DNA of 36,449 bases from Anaerolineales bacterium (GCA_024763355.1 JANTFR010000005.1:1-36449), one strand, 5' to 3'. Counted from the stretch's first letter, positions 17,065-25,288 are shown. Notes: generated by a model from the letters alone, not told the origin. Numbers and translations: made by a program.

Positions 17065-18119
17065 CGCTGCAGCAACATCGCATCCTGATTGTGGATGACC
17101 AGCCTACCAACCGCGACTTGCTGGCCCGGCATATCCGTCGTATGGGACACACCTGGGAAATGGCCGAGAATGGGCGCGTGGCGTTGGAGAAACTCCGTTC
17201 CCGGCCCTTTGACCTTATGCTGCTGGACATCATGATGCCGGAAATGAGCGGGTACGAAGTTCTGGAGCACATGCAGCAGGAAGACGACCTTCGTAACGTG
17301 CCTGTCATCGTGGTATCAGCGGTCAATGACCAGAGCAGTGTGGTACGCTGCATCGAATTGGGCGCAACAGATTACCTCTTCAAGCCTTTTGACCGGGTGC
17401 TGCTGCGTGCCCGGATTACGGCCAGTCTGATGCGCAAATCCTGGCACGACCAGGAATTGGAATACCGCCGCCGCATCGAAGAAGAACAGGCCAAATCGGA
17501 GCGCCTGCTGCTCAACGTGCTGCCTGCTCCGATTGCCGACCGCCTCAAGGCCGGTGAGGAACCCATTGCAGACCTGTTCGATGACGCCACCGTCCTGTTT
17601 GCCGACCTGGTGGGGTTCACCGCCTATGCCGCGGAACATACCCCCGATGCCGTCGTAGATGCGCTCAACCGTGTGTACACGCGCTTTGATGCCATTGTCT
17701 CGCACCATGGTCTGGAGAAAATCAAAACCATCGGCGACGCTTACATGGCCGTAGGAGGCATCCCTCTCCCTTTGGATGGTCATGCCGAGGCGGCTGCCCT
17801 GGCCGCCCTGGAGATGCAGGCTGCCTTGCCGGAAATTAATGCCGACCTGGGAACGGATTTGCAAATGCGCATTGGGCTGAACAGCGGGCCGGTCGTCGCC
17901 GGCGTCATCGGACGGCACAAATTTTCCTACGACGTATGGGGCGATACGGTCAATACCGCCAGCCGCATGCAGACGCTGGCCGAGGCGGGGCAAATTCGTG
18001 TCACTGCAAGTCTCTATTTTCGAGTGCGCCACATGTTTGAGATGGAAGCGTGTCCCCCTCTTGTGGTCAAAGGGAAAGGGCGACTGGAAACATACGTTTT
18101 GTTAGGCAGGAAGGAATGA
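17061..18119 (+). CDS. Receiver-domain class III adenylate cyclase
   Basis: A 352-residue protein in which a phospho-receiver (1-125) controls a class III nucleotide cyclase (about 165-350). Receiver: 'ILIVDDQPTN', phospho-Asp56 in 'MLLDIMMPEMSGYE', Lys in 'YLFKPFD'. A helical linker (about 128-165) carries the signal to the cyclase. Cyclase: metal Asp182 in 'VLFADLVGFT' and Asp226 in 'KTIGDAYMAVGG'; base-selecting Lys222 and Asp291 ('YDVWGDTVN'); Asn/Arg in 'NTASRM'. The Lys/Asp pair predicts ATP as substrate, hence cAMP. Start and stop overlap both neighbours by 4 nt (ATGA). It is the only receiver in the operon with a fused output, so it is the likely endpoint of the phosphorelay. Confidence 0.93.
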   Translation: MTLQQHRILIVDDQPTNRDLLARHIRRMGHTWEMAENGRVALEKLRSRPFDLMLLDIMMPEMSGYEVLEHMQQEDDLRNVPVIVVSAVNDQSSVVRCIELGATDYLFKPFDRVLLRARITASLMRKSWHDQELEYRRRIEEEQAKSERLLLNVLPAPIADRLKAGEEPIADLFDDATVLFADLVGFTAYAAEHTPDAVVDALNRVYTRFDAIVSHHGLEKIKTIGDAYMAVGGIPLPLDGHAEAAALAALEMQAALPEINADLGTDLQMRIGLNSGPVVAGVIGRHKFSYDVWGDTVNTASRMQTLAEAGQIRVTASLYFRVRHMFEMEACPPLVVKGKGRLETYVLLGRKE

Positions 18120-21100
18120 GTATGGCCTGGTCTTTAAACGGATATGTTGTAGCGGTGCTGTTCTCTTTGTTTATCATACTGCCGATAGTCGTTTTCTCCT
18201 GGCGGCGGCGGGATGTCCCCGCGGCTTTGGCCCTGGCCTTTCTTGGGGCGGCTCTGGCAGAATGGGCTGTATTCTACGCTTTGGAATTGGGTAGTCTCCA
18301 AGAATCGTGGCTGTTATTGTTCGTGCGCCTTGAATATGTGGGCATTTCTTTGGTATCCCCTGCGTTCTTTTTGCTGGCCGCCCACCATAGCGGGCGGCTG
18401 GAATGGCTGAAACCTTCCCGAATAGCCGCTCTGCTTGTGCTTCCCGTGGTCAGTATGGTGCTTGTCTGGACGCCGCTTTCTCGCTGGATGTGGTCCAGTG
18501 TGGCAGTGGAACAAGCGGGCGGGCAGATGTTCTTTAACCCCGTGCATGGCTGGTGGTTTGGGGTCCATACCGCATATGCTTATGTGCTCCTGCTGGGGGC
18601 TGCGTGGATGCTGCTGCGCTCTTATCGGGCCCACCCGGATGTGTATCGCGGTCAGGCGCTCAGTCTGCTGGTCGCTGTTCTGGCTCCTTGGGCGGGGAAT
18701 TTGCTTTACCTGACAGGTTTGAATCCCTGGCCGCGCCTGGACCTGACACCTTTTCTGTTCAGCGTTACCGCCGTGGCGATGGCGTATGGCATCTTCCGCT
18801 TCCGTTTGATTGACCTGACGCCGATTGCAGCCGACATCGTTTTGCGTAACATGGGAGAGGGCGTCGTCGTAATCGATTCTGCCAATCGAGTGGTGGATAT
18901 CAACCCGGTGGCTGCCGGTTGGCTGGGGAGTACCCCCCGGCTCTTGCGCGGTGGTCTGGTAGGTGATGTTTTTGCGCCCTGGCCTGATGTGCTGGAGCGT
19001 TTTCGTGCCTTTGAACAAGGCCGCCTGACGTTCAAGATGCAGATAGGCGGAGAGCAGAAGGTTTTTCAGGCGCATGTTTCTTCGTTACGCACCGAACCCT
19101 TTGCCTCCTCTCTGGGACAGGTGCTCATCGTGCGGGATGTCACCTCGGAGCATTTGCTGCGGGAGGAACTGGAGCAGAGCAACCGGGCCCAAAGTGCCTT
19201 AAACGCCTTGCTGCAACTGGCGCAGCGCACTACCTCTTTGACGGATTTTCTGGAGCAGGGGTTGGATACCGTCTTGAGTGTTCCCTGGCTGGCGGTGGAG
19301 CAGAAGGGCGGTATTTTCCTGATGGAGGGAACACCCCCGCATCTGGCATTAAAAGTCAATCGCAATCTGGCGAAGCCTCTGCTGACGCTCTGCCGGCAGG
19401 TCGAAGTAGGTCGTTGTTTGTGCGGGCAGGCGGCTGCTACGGGGGAAATCCAGTTCGTCTCCGATGTGGATGAGCAGCATGAAATTTACTTCGACGGGAT
19501 GCAGCCTCATGGGCACTACAACATTCCCATCAAACGGGAGGAGGACGTCCTGGGGGTGATGGTTTTGTACCTGCCGGCGGGACATGTCAGCCGTCCGGAG
19601 GAGTTGGGTTTTCTGCAATTGGTGGCCGACGCTTTTGCCAACACGATTGAGCAGAAACGCGCCCAAGAAGTTATCCGTCGCCACGCCCTCACCTTTGCGA
19701 GTTTGTCTGAGAGCGTCATTATCACCGACCTGGAGGGGCGTATTCTCGATGCCAACCCGGCGACAGAACACATCTTTGGCTATTCTCGGGATGAATTACT
19801 TGGCCAGCGTTCCGACGTATGGCATCATCCGGACGAGCATGGACGGCTGAGCAGTGAAATCCTGGCTGGCCTGGTGCGCGATGGACATTGGGAGGGGGAA
19901 ATCCGTTTCGTGCGTAAGGACGGGACAATGGGCTGGGCGGGCATCACCGTGGTGCCGCTTCTGGATGATGAGGGGCGGCGGATTGCCTCGATTGGCGTGA
20001 GCCGAGACATCACTGAGCGCAAGAAGGCGCAAATGGCGCTCGAAGCGCAAAAGCGCCTCTTCGAGAATCTTGTTGCAGTGGCGCGAGCAACTACGGCTTA
20101 TCCCACCTTGAAGGCCACGCTGCGTAACGCCCTGGACGTAGCGGTCGAGATTACCGGAGCCGAACGGTCCAGCCTTTTCCTGCTGGACCAGAATTTGCGG
20201 GTTACGGAGAGTATCCTGGCGCGCGGGCAGGTAGGCCAAAGCGAAGCCGATGCCTTGGTTGGGCAGGTGATGGACAAGGGCTTGGCAGGCTGGGTTTCCA
20301 GCCACCGGAAACCCGCACTCATCCCAGATGTGCGTTTCGACGAGCGTTGGGTGACACTGCCCGACCAGCCGTACAAAGCGGCCTCCGTTTTGTCCATTCC
20401 CATTCAGGAGCAGAGACGTTTATTGGGCATTCTTACCCTGGTGCACTCCGAGACGGAACACTTCACAGAAGAACATCTAACCCTCATGGAGGCTGCTGCT
20501 GACCAGATGGCTTTGGCCTTGCGCAATGCCCAGATGTACGAGGAACAATTCCACCTTGCGGAGAAACTGGCCGAGGCTCGAGACGCCGCCGAAGAGGCCA
20601 ATCGAACCAAGGGGATGTTTTTGGCGAATATGAGTCACGAGTTGCGTACCCCTCTCAATGCTATTATTGGCTATAGCGAGTTGTTGGCGGAGGAAATTGC
20701 CGAGGCCGGCTATCCCTACCTGGTGGAGGATGCCAAGCATATCGAGCAAGCCGGACGGCAGTTGCTGGAACTGATTAACGATGTGTTGGACCTTTCCAAA
20801 ATCGAAGCGGGCAAAATGTCGCTGTACGTTGAGCCGTTTGAGATTCCTTCTCTCCTTGCCGAGGTAAGCGATATAGTGCAGCCTTTGATGGATAAGAATG
20901 CCAACAAATTTGCAACCCGTTTCCCCGATGATTTGCCTACCATGTATGCCGACCAGAGCAAGGTGCGCCAGATTTTGCTCAATCTGCTCAGCAACGCGGC
21001 CAAGTTCACCGAAAATGGCCGGGTGACGTTATCTGTGGAATTGGATGATGCACAGCATGTCCGTTTCATTGTCAGCGATACCGGCATAGGCATCTCTCCG

Positions 21101-21295
21101 GAGCAGGTTCAGCAGTTGTTCCGCCCGTTTTCCCAGGCGGATGCTTCTACTAGCCGGAAATATGGCGGTACCGGCCTGGGACTGGCTATCAGTCGCCATT
21201 TCTGTGAGATGATGGGAGGCCGCATTGAGGTGGACAGCACCCCCGAAGAGGGGAGTACTTTCACAGTGTACCTGCCCATCCAGGTGAAGGCCTGA
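18116..21295 (+). CDS. 7TM-PAS-GAF-PAS-GAF sensor histidine kinase
   Basis: A 1059-residue membrane kinase. The N-terminal 220 residues contain about seven hydrophobic helices in the HisKA_7TM pattern, ending 'AYGIFRFRLIDLTPIA'. Then come PAS1 (about 240-345, 'GEGVVVIDSANRVVDINP'), GAF1 (about 360-515), PAS2 (about 525-640, 'ESVIITDLEGRILDANPATE'), GAF2 (about 652-808), HisKA 'NMSHELRTPLNAIIGYSELL' (His about 841), and HATPase (about 940-1058; 'NLLSNAAKFTE', 'DTGIGISPEQ', 'GGTGLGLAIS'). The start is ATG 18116 (MSMAW), with AGGAAGG just upstream and a 4-nt overlap with the cyclase gene; the track start at 18050 is rejected. It is the last gene of the operon. Two GAF and two PAS modules mean several cytoplasmic inputs. 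Confidence 0.93.
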   Translation: MSMAWSLNGYVVAVLFSLFIILPIVVFSWRRRDVPAALALAFLGAALAEWAVFYALELGSLQESWLLLFVRLEYVGISLVSPAFFLLAAHHSGRLEWLKPSRIAALLVLPVVSMVLVWTPLSRWMWSSVAVEQAGGQMFFNPVHGWWFGVHTAYAYVLLLGAAWMLLRSYRAHPDVYRGQALSLLVAVLAPWAGNLLYLTGLNPWPRLDLTPFLFSVTAVAMAYGIFRFRLIDLTPIAADIVLRNMGEGVVVIDSANRVVDINPVAAGWLGSTPRLLRGGLVGDVFAPWPDVLERFRAFEQGRLTFKMQIGGEQKVFQAHVSSLRTEPFASSLGQVLIVRDVTSEHLLREELEQSNRAQSALNALLQLAQRTTSLTDFLEQGLDTVLSVPWLAVEQKGGIFLMEGTPPHLALKVNRNLAKPLLTLCRQVEVGRCLCGQAAATGEIQFVSDVDEQHEIYFDGMQPHGHYNIPIKREEDVLGVMVLYLPAGHVSRPEELGFLQLVADAFANTIEQKRAQEVIRRHALTFASLSESVIITDLEGRILDANPATEHIFGYSRDELLGQRSDVWHHPDEHGRLSSEILAGLVRDGHWEGEIRFVRKDGTMGWAGITVVPLLDDEGRRIASIGVSRDITERKKAQMALEAQKRLFENLVAVARATTAYPTLKATLRNALDVAVEITGAERSSLFLLDQNLRVTESILARGQVGQSEADALVGQVMDKGLAGWVSSHRKPALIPDVRFDERWVTLPDQPYKAASVLSIPIQEQRRLLGILTLVHSETEHFTEEHLTLMEAAADQMALALRNAQMYEEQFHLAEKLAEARDAAEEANRTKGMFLANMSHELRTPLNAIIGYSELLAEEIAEAGYPYLVEDAKHIEQAGRQLLELINDVLDLSKIEAGKMSLYVEPFEIPSLLAEVSDIVQPLMDKNANKFATRFPDDLPTMYADQSKVRQILLNLLSNAAKFTENGRVTLSVELDDAQHVRFIVSDTGIGISPEQVQQLFRPFSQADASTSRKYGGTGLGLAISRHFCEMMGGRIEVDSTPEEGSTFTVYLPIQVKA

Positions 21296-21329
21296 CCCAG
21301 GGACGTTTTGGTAGCCAGGGTTCCCGAAA

Positions 21330-22361
21330 TCAATTGGGGAGTAATTCAAAAACGGGGAAAGGCTCGCGTATCCCTTTGATGGATACCGGCCCCAAGGGGC
21401 GGTATTGCACTTTCCCCTCTGCCAGCGTACGCGTCCGAGGTCCAAAGACGACCTGTCCGGGATGTGCCATACTTTGCAGGCGATGGGCAATATTCGTGGT
21501 CGTCCCGATGGCCGTGTACGACAGGCGCTCCATCCCCCCCATATTACCCGCTACCACTGGACCGCTGTTCACCCCTATTCCAAAGCGCAGTTCCTCCCCG
21601 GACGGGCTGATGACCGCCAGGCGGCGGGCGCATTCCAGAGCATGGTAGGCGTGTTCAGGCTGTTCTTCGGGGGCATTGAATAAAATCATTACGCCATCTC
21701 CCATGAACTGATTGACCGTCCCGCCGAATTTAGCGGTCTCTGCCAGCACCATCGCCCACAGATGGTTGAGCATAGAGACCACCACTTCGGGCGTGCGCTG
21801 CTCTGCCCACTGCGTGAAGTTGCGTAAATCGGCAAACACCACGCTGACCTCCCGCCGCTCTCCGCCGGGCTGAGCCTTGCGCTCGTCACGCAGCATCTCA
21901 TCCACCACGCTGGAGGGGACGAAACGCCGGATGATGGCGTCTAATTGCCGGCTGGTGCGCTGCAACTGGGCGCTCAGAAGACTGAGTTCGTTTCGGGCCT
22001 GGGTGAGGCGTTGTTCCAGCCGTCCTTCCTCGGTTACGTCTCTGACCAAAAGTAGAATGCCGTTTTGATGGGGGAGCGCTTCCAGGGTGATGTAGGCGAC
22101 CGCGCCATTGGCCTCTCGGCGATGAACGCGTTGGATGATAAGAGGCGTTTGGTTTCCTGACAGCAAGGCGCCCAACGCTTCCTCGCTGCCGATAAATTCC
22201 GGGAACAAATCGCCGATGGATTGCCCCTCCGGTTTTTCTGCCGCATCCCAGAGCCAACGGTGCAGTCCCGGGGAATGCCAGCCCAAGCCCAGGCTGGCGT
22301 CAAACCAGCCGTACTCCACGCCGAGATGGCGCATGATGAGGTCGGGAAGGGAAGTGTTCAT
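21330..22361 (-). CDS. PAS domain-containing class III nucleotide cyclase
   Basis: A 343-residue protein. A PAS-like domain covers about 10-130, a coiled coil about 130-165 ('RLEQRLTQARNELSLLSAQL'), and a class III cyclase about 180-340. Metal-binding Asp residues are present in 'VVFADLRNFTQ' and 'FMGDGVMILF', and the Asn/Arg pair in 'TNIAHRLQ'. The base-selecting pair is Gln218 ('VNQFMGD') and Thr283 ('LSYTAIG') instead of Lys/Asp. Thr at the second site is the mark of class IIIb (bicarbonate-responsive) cyclases; Gln at the first is not the usual Lys. The substrate is therefore uncertain. The start at 22361 follows from the PAS boundary and the promoter at 22450; the track's 22.4-23.4 kb extension is antisense to the TPR gene. 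It converges on the signalling operon with 34 bp between the stops. Confidence 0.9.
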   Translation of the reverse strand: MNTSLPDLIMRHLGVEYGWFDASLGLGWHSPGLHRWLWDAAEKPEGQSIGDLFPEFIGSEEALGALLSGNQTPLIIQRVHRREANGAVAYITLEALPHQNGILLLVRDVTEEGRLEQRLTQARNELSLLSAQLQRTSRQLDAIIRRFVPSSVVDEMLRDERKAQPGGERREVSVVFADLRNFTQWAEQRTPEVVVSMLNHLWAMVLAETAKFGGTVNQFMGDGVMILFNAPEEQPEHAYHALECARRLAVISPSGEELRFGIGVNSGPVVAGNMGGMERLSYTAIGTTTNIAHRLQSMAHPGQVVFGPRTRTLAEGKVQYRPLGPVSIKGIREPFPVFELLPN

Positions 22362-22449
22362 GAGTATGTCTCGTTTCTCAAAGTCTTGCGAAAAGTGCAG
22401 AAATGCCCTTGGGCGTGTTCCTGCCCGTTCGCAAGGATGCCGGATACCC

Positions 22450-22455
22450 ATTATA
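22450..22455 (-). promoter_or_regulatory. -10 of the PAS-cyclase gene
   Basis: A perfect TATAAT on the minus strand, about 88 bp upstream of the cyclase ATG. No -35 consensus is present; the palindrome GTGACCGTCAC (22464-22474) occupies the spacer and the edge of the -35 position, as an operator would. Confidence 0.6.
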
Positions 22456-22463
22456 CTGTGGAT

Positions 22464-22474
22464 GTGACCGTCAC
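22464..22474. promoter_or_regulatory. Operator-like palindrome GTGACCGTCAC
   Basis: A perfect 5-1-5 palindrome overlapping the -35 region of the cyclase promoter. The same GTGACNGTCAC core occurs at 25291, 31228 and 31246, always between genes. The half-site GTGA resembles CRP-family half-sites, but the spacing is much shorter than in a CRP site (TGTGA-N6-TCACA). The protein binding it, if any, is unknown. Confidence 0.45.
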
Positions 22475-22544
22475 CGCTCTGTGCTTTTTGGGGATGGCAC
22501 TTGAAACGGTTGTTTCTCCCCGTGGATTTGGCGTTTTCCGGTTG

Positions 22545-22550
22545 TATAAT
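22545..22550 (+). promoter_or_regulatory. -10 of the TPR protein gene
   Basis: TATAAT on the plus strand, 45 bp before the chosen ATG 22596. It rules out the longer starts in the ORF track (22221, 22494), which lie upstream of it. No good -35 is seen. Confidence 0.5.
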
Positions 22551-22595
22551 CAACAATTGCACAATGCAAGAAGAGAAACACATCACCATCTGGTC

Positions 22596-23591
22596 ATGGC
22601 ACATAACGGCAAAAAACCTCTTACCGGCGAACTCTACTCCCACAAACTGGAACAAAGGGCTTTTCGAGCCTTGCGGCAGGGCTATGAAACCAATGCCCTT
22701 TACCTGTTTCGGGAAGTGGTGGCGCGTAACCCTGGTAACGTGCGGGCATGGCGCGCTTTGATTGACCTGGAATCCGAAGTGGATGCCAGGGTTGTTGCGG
22801 CCGAACATGTCCTGACGTTGGAGCCTTTCGACGATGAAGTGCGCGCTCGCGTGGATACCTTGCGTCACGAGCAAGAACGGGTTTACCGCCAAAAAAAAGG
22901 TTGGGCGCAGGAACAAGTGGAGCGGGCACAAGAATATGAGCAAAACGGGCAGATGGAGGAGGCCCGCGCTCTCCTGGAGGGGGTAGTGGCCGTTTTTCAG
23001 GATGATGCGCGTGCCTGGCGGATGTTGGCGAAACTGCGCCAGGACGACCTGGACGGCCTCATTGAAGCCCTTGAACAGGTCGTGCGTTGTGACCCGGATG
23101 ACAGCCGTAGCCGCGCTGCACTGGCCCGCTGGCGTTATTTGCGCGAACATCCCCTGAAGTTGGCTGCCTGGTACGAAGAGCAGGGTAATCTGGAACGGGC
23201 TTTGGAGATTTGGCGGCAGCAAACCCTTTACGCCCGTACCCCGCGAGAATGGCGCATGATTTACCACAATGTCCAGCGCCTGGACCGCTTGATGCGTACT
23301 GGAAAGAGTCGCCATTTCCCGCTGCTGGCGGTTTCCTGGCTCACTTTTGTCCCCCTGATTTTGTATTTTATGCTCCTCGGGCTGCAAACGCACCTGAATT
23401 TTGCCGAGGCAACACCCGCCGCCTGGCTTGCTGGGGCGGGGGTATTTCTTGGCGGGCTGTTGTTGGCTGTTTTGTACGTGGACGATGTAGCGCCCGAGGG
23501 CCTGTGGCGCGCCTCCACATTGGCCCGTTGGCTGGTGGGCGCTTTGGGGTGGGGAATATTGCTGATATCTTTTGGATTCTTGTTGTTCTAA
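22596..23591 (+). CDS. TPR-like membrane-anchored protein
   Basis: A 331-residue protein of unknown specific role. The N-terminal 230 residues are helical and tetratricopeptide-like ('RALRQGYETNALYLFREVVARNPGNVRAWRALI', 'AREYEQNGQ...'-type units such as 'EYEQNGQMEEARALLEGVV', and 'GNLERALEIWRQQ'). Two C-terminal hydrophobic segments follow (about 250-272 and 278-300), plus a third near the end ('WLVGALGWGILLISFGFLLF'). The topology suggests a cytoplasmic TPR scaffold held in the membrane by its C-terminus. I chose ATG 22596 because the promoter at 22545 excludes upstream starts; no Shine-Dalgarno is visible. It is divergent from the cyclase gene across a 234-bp spacer and ends 6 bp from the convergent glycerate kinase gene. 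Confidence 0.75.
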   Translation: MAHNGKKPLTGELYSHKLEQRAFRALRQGYETNALYLFREVVARNPGNVRAWRALIDLESEVDARVVAAEHVLTLEPFDDEVRARVDTLRHEQERVYRQKKGWAQEQVERAQEYEQNGQMEEARALLEGVVAVFQDDARAWRMLAKLRQDDLDGLIEALEQVVRCDPDDSRSRAALARWRYLREHPLKLAAWYEEQGNLERALEIWRQQTLYARTPREWRMIYHNVQRLDRLMRTGKSRHFPLLAVSWLTFVPLILYFMLLGLQTHLNFAEATPAAWLAGAGVFLGGLLLAVLYVDDVAPEGLWRASTLARWLVGALGWGILLISFGFLLF

Positions 23592-23597
23592 GCGGGG

Positions 23598-24977
23598 CTA
23601 TGCGGGGAGGGCGAACAAGAACATCAAGTCGTTGACGTTAGTTTGCGTAGGGCCGGGCTTGAGCAAATCTCCCAAAGCATCGAAAAAATGATAGGCGTCA
23701 TTGCGTCGCAGGAAGTCCTCCGGCGACAAACCGGCCTGCCGGGCGCGGGCCAGCGTTTCTCCCGTTACCACGGCTCCGGCAGCATCGGTGGGGCCGTCCC
23801 CCCCGTCGGTCGCCAGACTGACCAGGACGAGACGGGGCAGCCCTGCCAAGTCGCGCACCGCCCCCAGGGCGAGTTCCTGGTTGCGCCCTCCCAGCCCCTC
23901 GCCGTGCAGGGTGACGGTGGTCTCCCCGCCGGCGACGATGCAGGCCGGGCGGGGGAGCGGGTTCCCGCTGCGATGTACCTCGCCCAGGACGGCCGCCAGA
24001 AAGCGCCCTGCCTCGCGAGCCTCCCCTTGCAGGGCGGTGGTCAGCAGCAGGGTGTGGAATCCCTCCGCCTGGGCCTGCGCCAGCGCGGCGCGGGCCGCCA
24101 GGGGATTATCGCCCACTATCCGGTTGTGTACCCGCTCGAAAATTGGGTCCGTTGCTTTCCCCGTTTCGGGGATTTCCCCCGCCGCGCCGCGCTGCAAGTG
24201 CTCTAGAATTTCCGGCGGGGTGGTCTCCGTCAGGTTGTATCGGCGGAGAATCTCCAGCGCATCTTGAAAGGTGGTCGAGTCGGGGACGGTGGGGCCGGAG
24301 GCAATCACGTCCAGCGGCGAACCGACCACATCGGAGAGAATCAGGGTCAGGACGGTGGCAGGGGCAGCCCAGCGCGCCAGCCCGCCGCCTTTGACCGTAT
24401 CCAGGTGCTTGCGCAGACAGTTGATTTCCCGGATATCCGCCCCACAGGCCAGCAAGCGGCGGGTGAGGTGCTGCAGGGCTTCCAGGGAGATGCCGGGAGC
24501 AGGGGCAGTCATCAGAGCGGAGCCGCCCCCGGAGATGAGGGCGAGTACCAGGTCGTTGGGTCGTGTCTCGGAGAGCAGCGCCCGAATCTGTCGGGTGGCC
24601 TGCACGCCGTCTTCCCCCGGCACAGGATGGGAGGCCTCGTAAAGGCGTACTTGCGGAGGGAGCGCTGCAGCGCCCGCCTGCCCCCGTTTGGTAATCGCAA
24701 TCCCCGCGGATAGCCGCTTCCCCGCGATTTCTGCTGCCGCTTCCGCCATCGGGAGGCTGGCCTTGCCCGTTGCGATGAGGTACACCTGCCCCCCTTCGGC
24801 GGGTTTCCAGACAAAATCCCCGGTGCGCAGGGTGTCGCCCTCCCGTTGCAGTACACGGCGGACGGCTTCGGCGGGGTCCACGGCGTTCAGCGCGGCGGCC
24901 ATAATGCGGCTGACGGCCTTCTCCCAGGAGGATTCGCGCAGGCTGTTGGTGAGCAAGGTTGCGGGGTCGAGATACAT
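23598..24977 (-). CDS. Glycerate 2-kinase (MOFRL/DUF4147 family)
   Basis: A 459-residue enzyme that phosphorylates D-glycerate to 2-phosphoglycerate, linking glyoxylate/serine or sugar-acid breakdown to glycolysis. Seen: 'LIATGKASLPMAEAAAEI', 'EASHPVPGEDGVQATRQI' (family signature HPxP), the nucleotide-binding 'LALISGGGSALM', 'CLRKHLDTVKGGGLA', 'LILSDVVGSPLDVIASGPTVPD', and the C-terminal MOFRL domain 'GGETTVTLHGEGLGGRNQELAL' followed by 'ATDGGDGPTDAAGAVV'. The length is usual. GAGG precedes the ATG at 24977. The T tract of an intrinsic terminator ends 20 nt upstream, so its own transcription start is unclear (see findings). Confidence 0.94.
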   Translation of the reverse strand: MYLDPATLLTNSLRESSWEKAVSRIMAAALNAVDPAEAVRRVLQREGDTLRTGDFVWKPAEGGQVYLIATGKASLPMAEAAAEIAGKRLSAGIAITKRGQAGAAALPPQVRLYEASHPVPGEDGVQATRQIRALLSETRPNDLVLALISGGGSALMTAPAPGISLEALQHLTRRLLACGADIREINCLRKHLDTVKGGGLARWAAPATVLTLILSDVVGSPLDVIASGPTVPDSTTFQDALEILRRYNLTETTPPEILEHLQRGAAGEIPETGKATDPIFERVHNRIVGDNPLAARAALAQAQAEGFHTLLLTTALQGEAREAGRFLAAVLGEVHRSGNPLPRPACIVAGGETTVTLHGEGLGGRNQELALGAVRDLAGLPRLVLVSLATDGGDGPTDAAGAVVTGETLARARQAGLSPEDFLRRNDAYHFFDALGDLLKPGPTQTNVNDLMFLFALPA

Positions 24978-24997
24978 GGTGAGCCTCGTTTGCCGAT

Positions 24998-25030
24998 AAA
25001 AAACGTGCCCGCCTGGGGGCAGGGGGCACG
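24998..25030 (-). terminator. Intrinsic terminator of the small basic protein gene
   Basis: On the minus strand CGTGCCC ... GGGCACG (7-bp stem, 13-nt loop containing a further GC helix) is followed by TTTTTT. It starts 17 nt after the stop of the small gene and ends only 20 nt before the glycerate kinase ATG. Confidence 0.8.
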
Positions 25031-25046
25031 GGAAGGTTTTCTCGGT

Positions 25047-25223
25047 TTATTTGTCCAGGTCTTTCAGGTCGTTGGGCAAATAAACGCTGATGCGCCGGAT
25101 TTTCTCCAAAATGCGCTCTCGTTCTTTGGCATCTTTGGATGTGGCGTACCTGGCTTTGAGTTGATGCAGTTTGGCGCGGCGCTGCCGCTGGCGGCGCAAT
25201 TCTTTATTTCGTATGCGTGACAT
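25047..25223 (-). CDS. Small basic protein (DUF6800-like)
   Basis: 58 residues, 'MSRIRNKELRRQRQRRAKLH...', extremely basic in the first half, with a predicted helix and an acidic end ('NDLKDLDK'). The ribosome site is near perfect (AAGGAGGTG, 4 nt before ATG 25223), so strong translation is expected; the track start at 25301 is upstream of any ribosome site. I recall similar short 'MSR.RNKELRRRR' proteins in several phyla (DUF6800-like) with no established function. The composition suggests binding to RNA or the ribosome, which is inference. It has its own promoter and terminator and an operator-like palindrome in its leader. Confidence 0.8.
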   Translation of the reverse strand: MSRIRNKELRRQRQRRAKLHQLKARYATSKDAKERERILEKIRRISVYLPNDLKDLDK

Positions 25224-25288
25224 GCACACCTCCTTGAAAAATGAAATTTGCAACCGTGCAGCCTGCTGTCCATTCGCTTGTTTGCAAT

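Noticed and set aside
22464-22474. GTGACCGTCAC as a standard CRP site
   Set aside because: The two GTGA/TCAC half-sites are separated by 3 bp, not the 6 bp of the CRP consensus TGTGA-N6-TCACA, so a canonical CRP site is not claimed.
22361-23393. Upstream extension of the minus-strand cyclase ORF (track 21330-23393)
   Set aside because: The extension is antisense to the TPR gene and lies upstream of the -10 at 22450; the PAS domain begins right after the Met at 22361.
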